From Duganella alba (GTDB lineage Bacteria > Pseudomonadota > Gammaproteobacteria > Burkholderiales > Burkholderiaceae_D): DNA of 64,000 nt. The position numbers were made by a program, and so were the translations under genes. Shown here piece by piece: positions 63,141-64,000 of this stretch (position 1 is the first letter of the stretch; every line of letters starts with the position of its first letter). The stretch lies in assembly GCF_009674495.1 (NCBI RefSeq), contig NZ_WKJN01000007.1:186001-250000 (forward strand). The letters are read 5' to 3'. Below the pieces are notes generated by a model. That model had not been told where the DNA came from. It did no database searches and was given only the letters and a program-made list of their open reading frames with translations.

Positions 63141-63169
63141 CGCAGCCTCCGCTCAAATAGCACAATCGA

Positions 63170-63538
63170 TCATGGCAGCACCAGCTTGGCCACGGCGCCC
63201 AGCAGCACCTCGGGCTTGAAGGGCTTGACCACCCAGGCCTTGGCGCCGGCCGCCTTGCCCTCTTCCTTCTTGCTCTCCTGCGACTCGGTGGTCAGCATGA
63301 TCACCGGCGTGAATTTATAGTTGGGCAGCTGCTTGAACTGCTTGACGAAGGTGATGCCGTCCATGTTAGGCATGTTCACGTCGCACACCACCAGGTGGAT
63401 TTTCTGCCCGGTGCATTTGGACAGCGCATCAACGCCGTCCCGTCCCTCGATCACATCGTATCCCGCGCCTTTCAGCGCAATCCCCACTACCTGACGCAGC
63501 GAGGCCGAATCATCGACCACCATGATGGTTTTTCCCAT
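63170..63538 (-). CDS. cheY: CheY-like single-domain response regulator
   Basis: A 122-residue receiver domain. The acidic pair D9-D10, phospho-acceptor D53 (VVCDVNMPNMDG), the switch Thr in IMLTTESQ and the invariant Lys in WVVKPFKPE are all present. It has no output domain. From its place in front of STAS and cheA it is probably the CheA target. Whether it is the flagellar-motor CheY or a phosphate sink cannot be told. Confidence 0.93.
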   Translation of the reverse strand: MGKTIMVVDDSASLRQVVGIALKGAGYDVIEGRDGVDALSKCTGQKIHLVVCDVNMPNMDGITFVKQFKQLPNYKFTPVIMLTTESQESKKEEGKAAGAKAWVVKPFKPEVLLGAVAKLVLP

Positions 63539-63551
63539 ATCTCATCTACCC

Positions 63552-64000
63552 TCAGAAAAAAGTGATTTCATCGGCTTCGGAAGCGGCCGGCGCGGCCAGG
63601 CGCGCGCCGCTGTGCACCGCGTGTTCCTCGGCCATGGCGTAGGTCTTCTGCAGCTCGTGCAGCAGACGGTCCGGATCGGGCGCTTCCAGCACGCCGCTGG
63701 ATTCATACTGCGCCCGGTTCTCGCGCAGCAGCGCCGGCAGGCTTTCCATGTTCTCGCGCACGTGCGACATCACCTGGCTGACGCGGTCCTGGAACTGCAG
63801 CTGCACCAGCGCCTGGCCCACCTCGCCCTGGATGCCGATGCTCTCCTGCTTGAGCAGGTCGGACGATTGCACCAGCGCGTCGGTGATCTGACGGAACTCG
63901 GCCAGCACGGAATCGATCATGCCTTCGGCCGACTGCATCGACTTGTCTTCCGATTCGCTCGACTGTTCGGCCGCCTGGCTGGCGGCGAGGATGGCGCTGC
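63552..64000 (-). CDS. Partial chemotaxis protein with a CheZ-like motif (runs off the window)
   Basis: The frame is open from its stop at 63552 to the window edge, about 149 codons, with the N-terminus outside. The visible part is almost entirely helical, with coiled-coil character. It contains LQFQDRVSQVMSHV, in which D and Q are spaced as the catalytic D143 and Q147 of the CheY phosphatase CheZ. It ends ADEITFF, an acidic-aromatic tail like a CheY- or motor-binding peptide. The missing N-terminus may carry receptor-like sequence. It lies directly upstream of cheY, so a CheY-P phosphatase or soluble signalling-coil protein is plausible. Confidence 0.6.
   Translation of the reverse strand, partial: SAILAASQAAEQSSESEDKSMQSAEGMIDSVLAEFRQITDALVQSSDLLKQESIGIQGEVGQALVQLQFQDRVSQVMSHVRENMESLPALLRENRAQYESSGVLEAPDPDRLLHELQKTYAMAEEHAVHSGARLAAPAASEADEITFF

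Overview
The window looks like chromosome of a GC-rich betaproteobacterium of the family Oxalobacteraceae, close to the Massilia/Duganella/Pseudoduganella group. The grounds are the ribosomal and elongation-factor proteins, the large TonB-dependent receptors, the rich chemotaxis set and the codon use. No database search was possible, so the genus is an inference. No rRNA, tRNA, CRISPR array, transposase or prophage was seen.

Layout. 213-5775: a TonB-dependent receptor with a cupin-like (JmjC-type) protein, and a divergent ROK regulator. 5785-11299: a siderophore-reductase remnant, then rpsJ, tuf, fusA, rpsG and rpsL on the minus strand, read from a clear sigma-70 promoter and closed by a strong terminator after rpsJ. 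11411-14022: a phosphoethanolamine-transferase-like membrane enzyme translationally coupled to a nitrilase-family hydrolase. 14027-20253: a chemoreceptor, a DUF2269/SDR-DoxX pair with a GbsR-type regulator and two matching operators, a 2OG-Fe(II) oxygenase and a membrane-anchored MutS-like ATPase. 20296-27774: an ABC efflux operon (MacA-like adaptor, ATPase, two FtsX-type permeases) that ends in its own sigma-54 activator and histidine kinase. 27898-36336: a spermidine-synthase-like protein, a second TonB receptor, a MocR regulator, a secreted lactonase-like metallohydrolase, a broken porin, a frameshifted LysR gene and an FMN-binding protein. 36349-49739: a ten-gene minus-strand operon with two TldD/TldE-type peptidase pairs, DUF4159, MoxR, DUF58, a BatA-like protein, a DUF4175-like protein and a GATase-like membrane protein. 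50052-50873: an exported methyltransferase. 50946-64000: a chemotaxis cluster (three receptors, two CheW, REC-EAL, CheB, CheD, CheR, CheA, STAS, CheY and a partial CheZ-like protein).

The most interesting signal is regulatory. The ABC efflux operon and the TldD/TldE-MoxR operon lie 29 kb apart and on opposite strands. Each has a near-consensus sigma-54 promoter (GG-N10-GC), preceded 30-34 bp upstream by an array of five or six CGGACA repeats in the same orientation relative to the promoter. The efflux operon encodes a sigma-54 activator and its sensor kinase. The simplest reading is one two-component system controlling both peptide/drug efflux and a Tat-exported peptidase-MoxR machine. That points to an envelope or peptide-stress response, or to processing of an unknown peptide. 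The function is inferred, but the sequence elements are directly visible.

Several genes between 33.9 and 35.6 kb, and one near 6 kb, are visibly decayed: a 4-bp duplication in the porin, a 1-nt loss in the LysR gene, and an internal deletion in the siderophore reductase.
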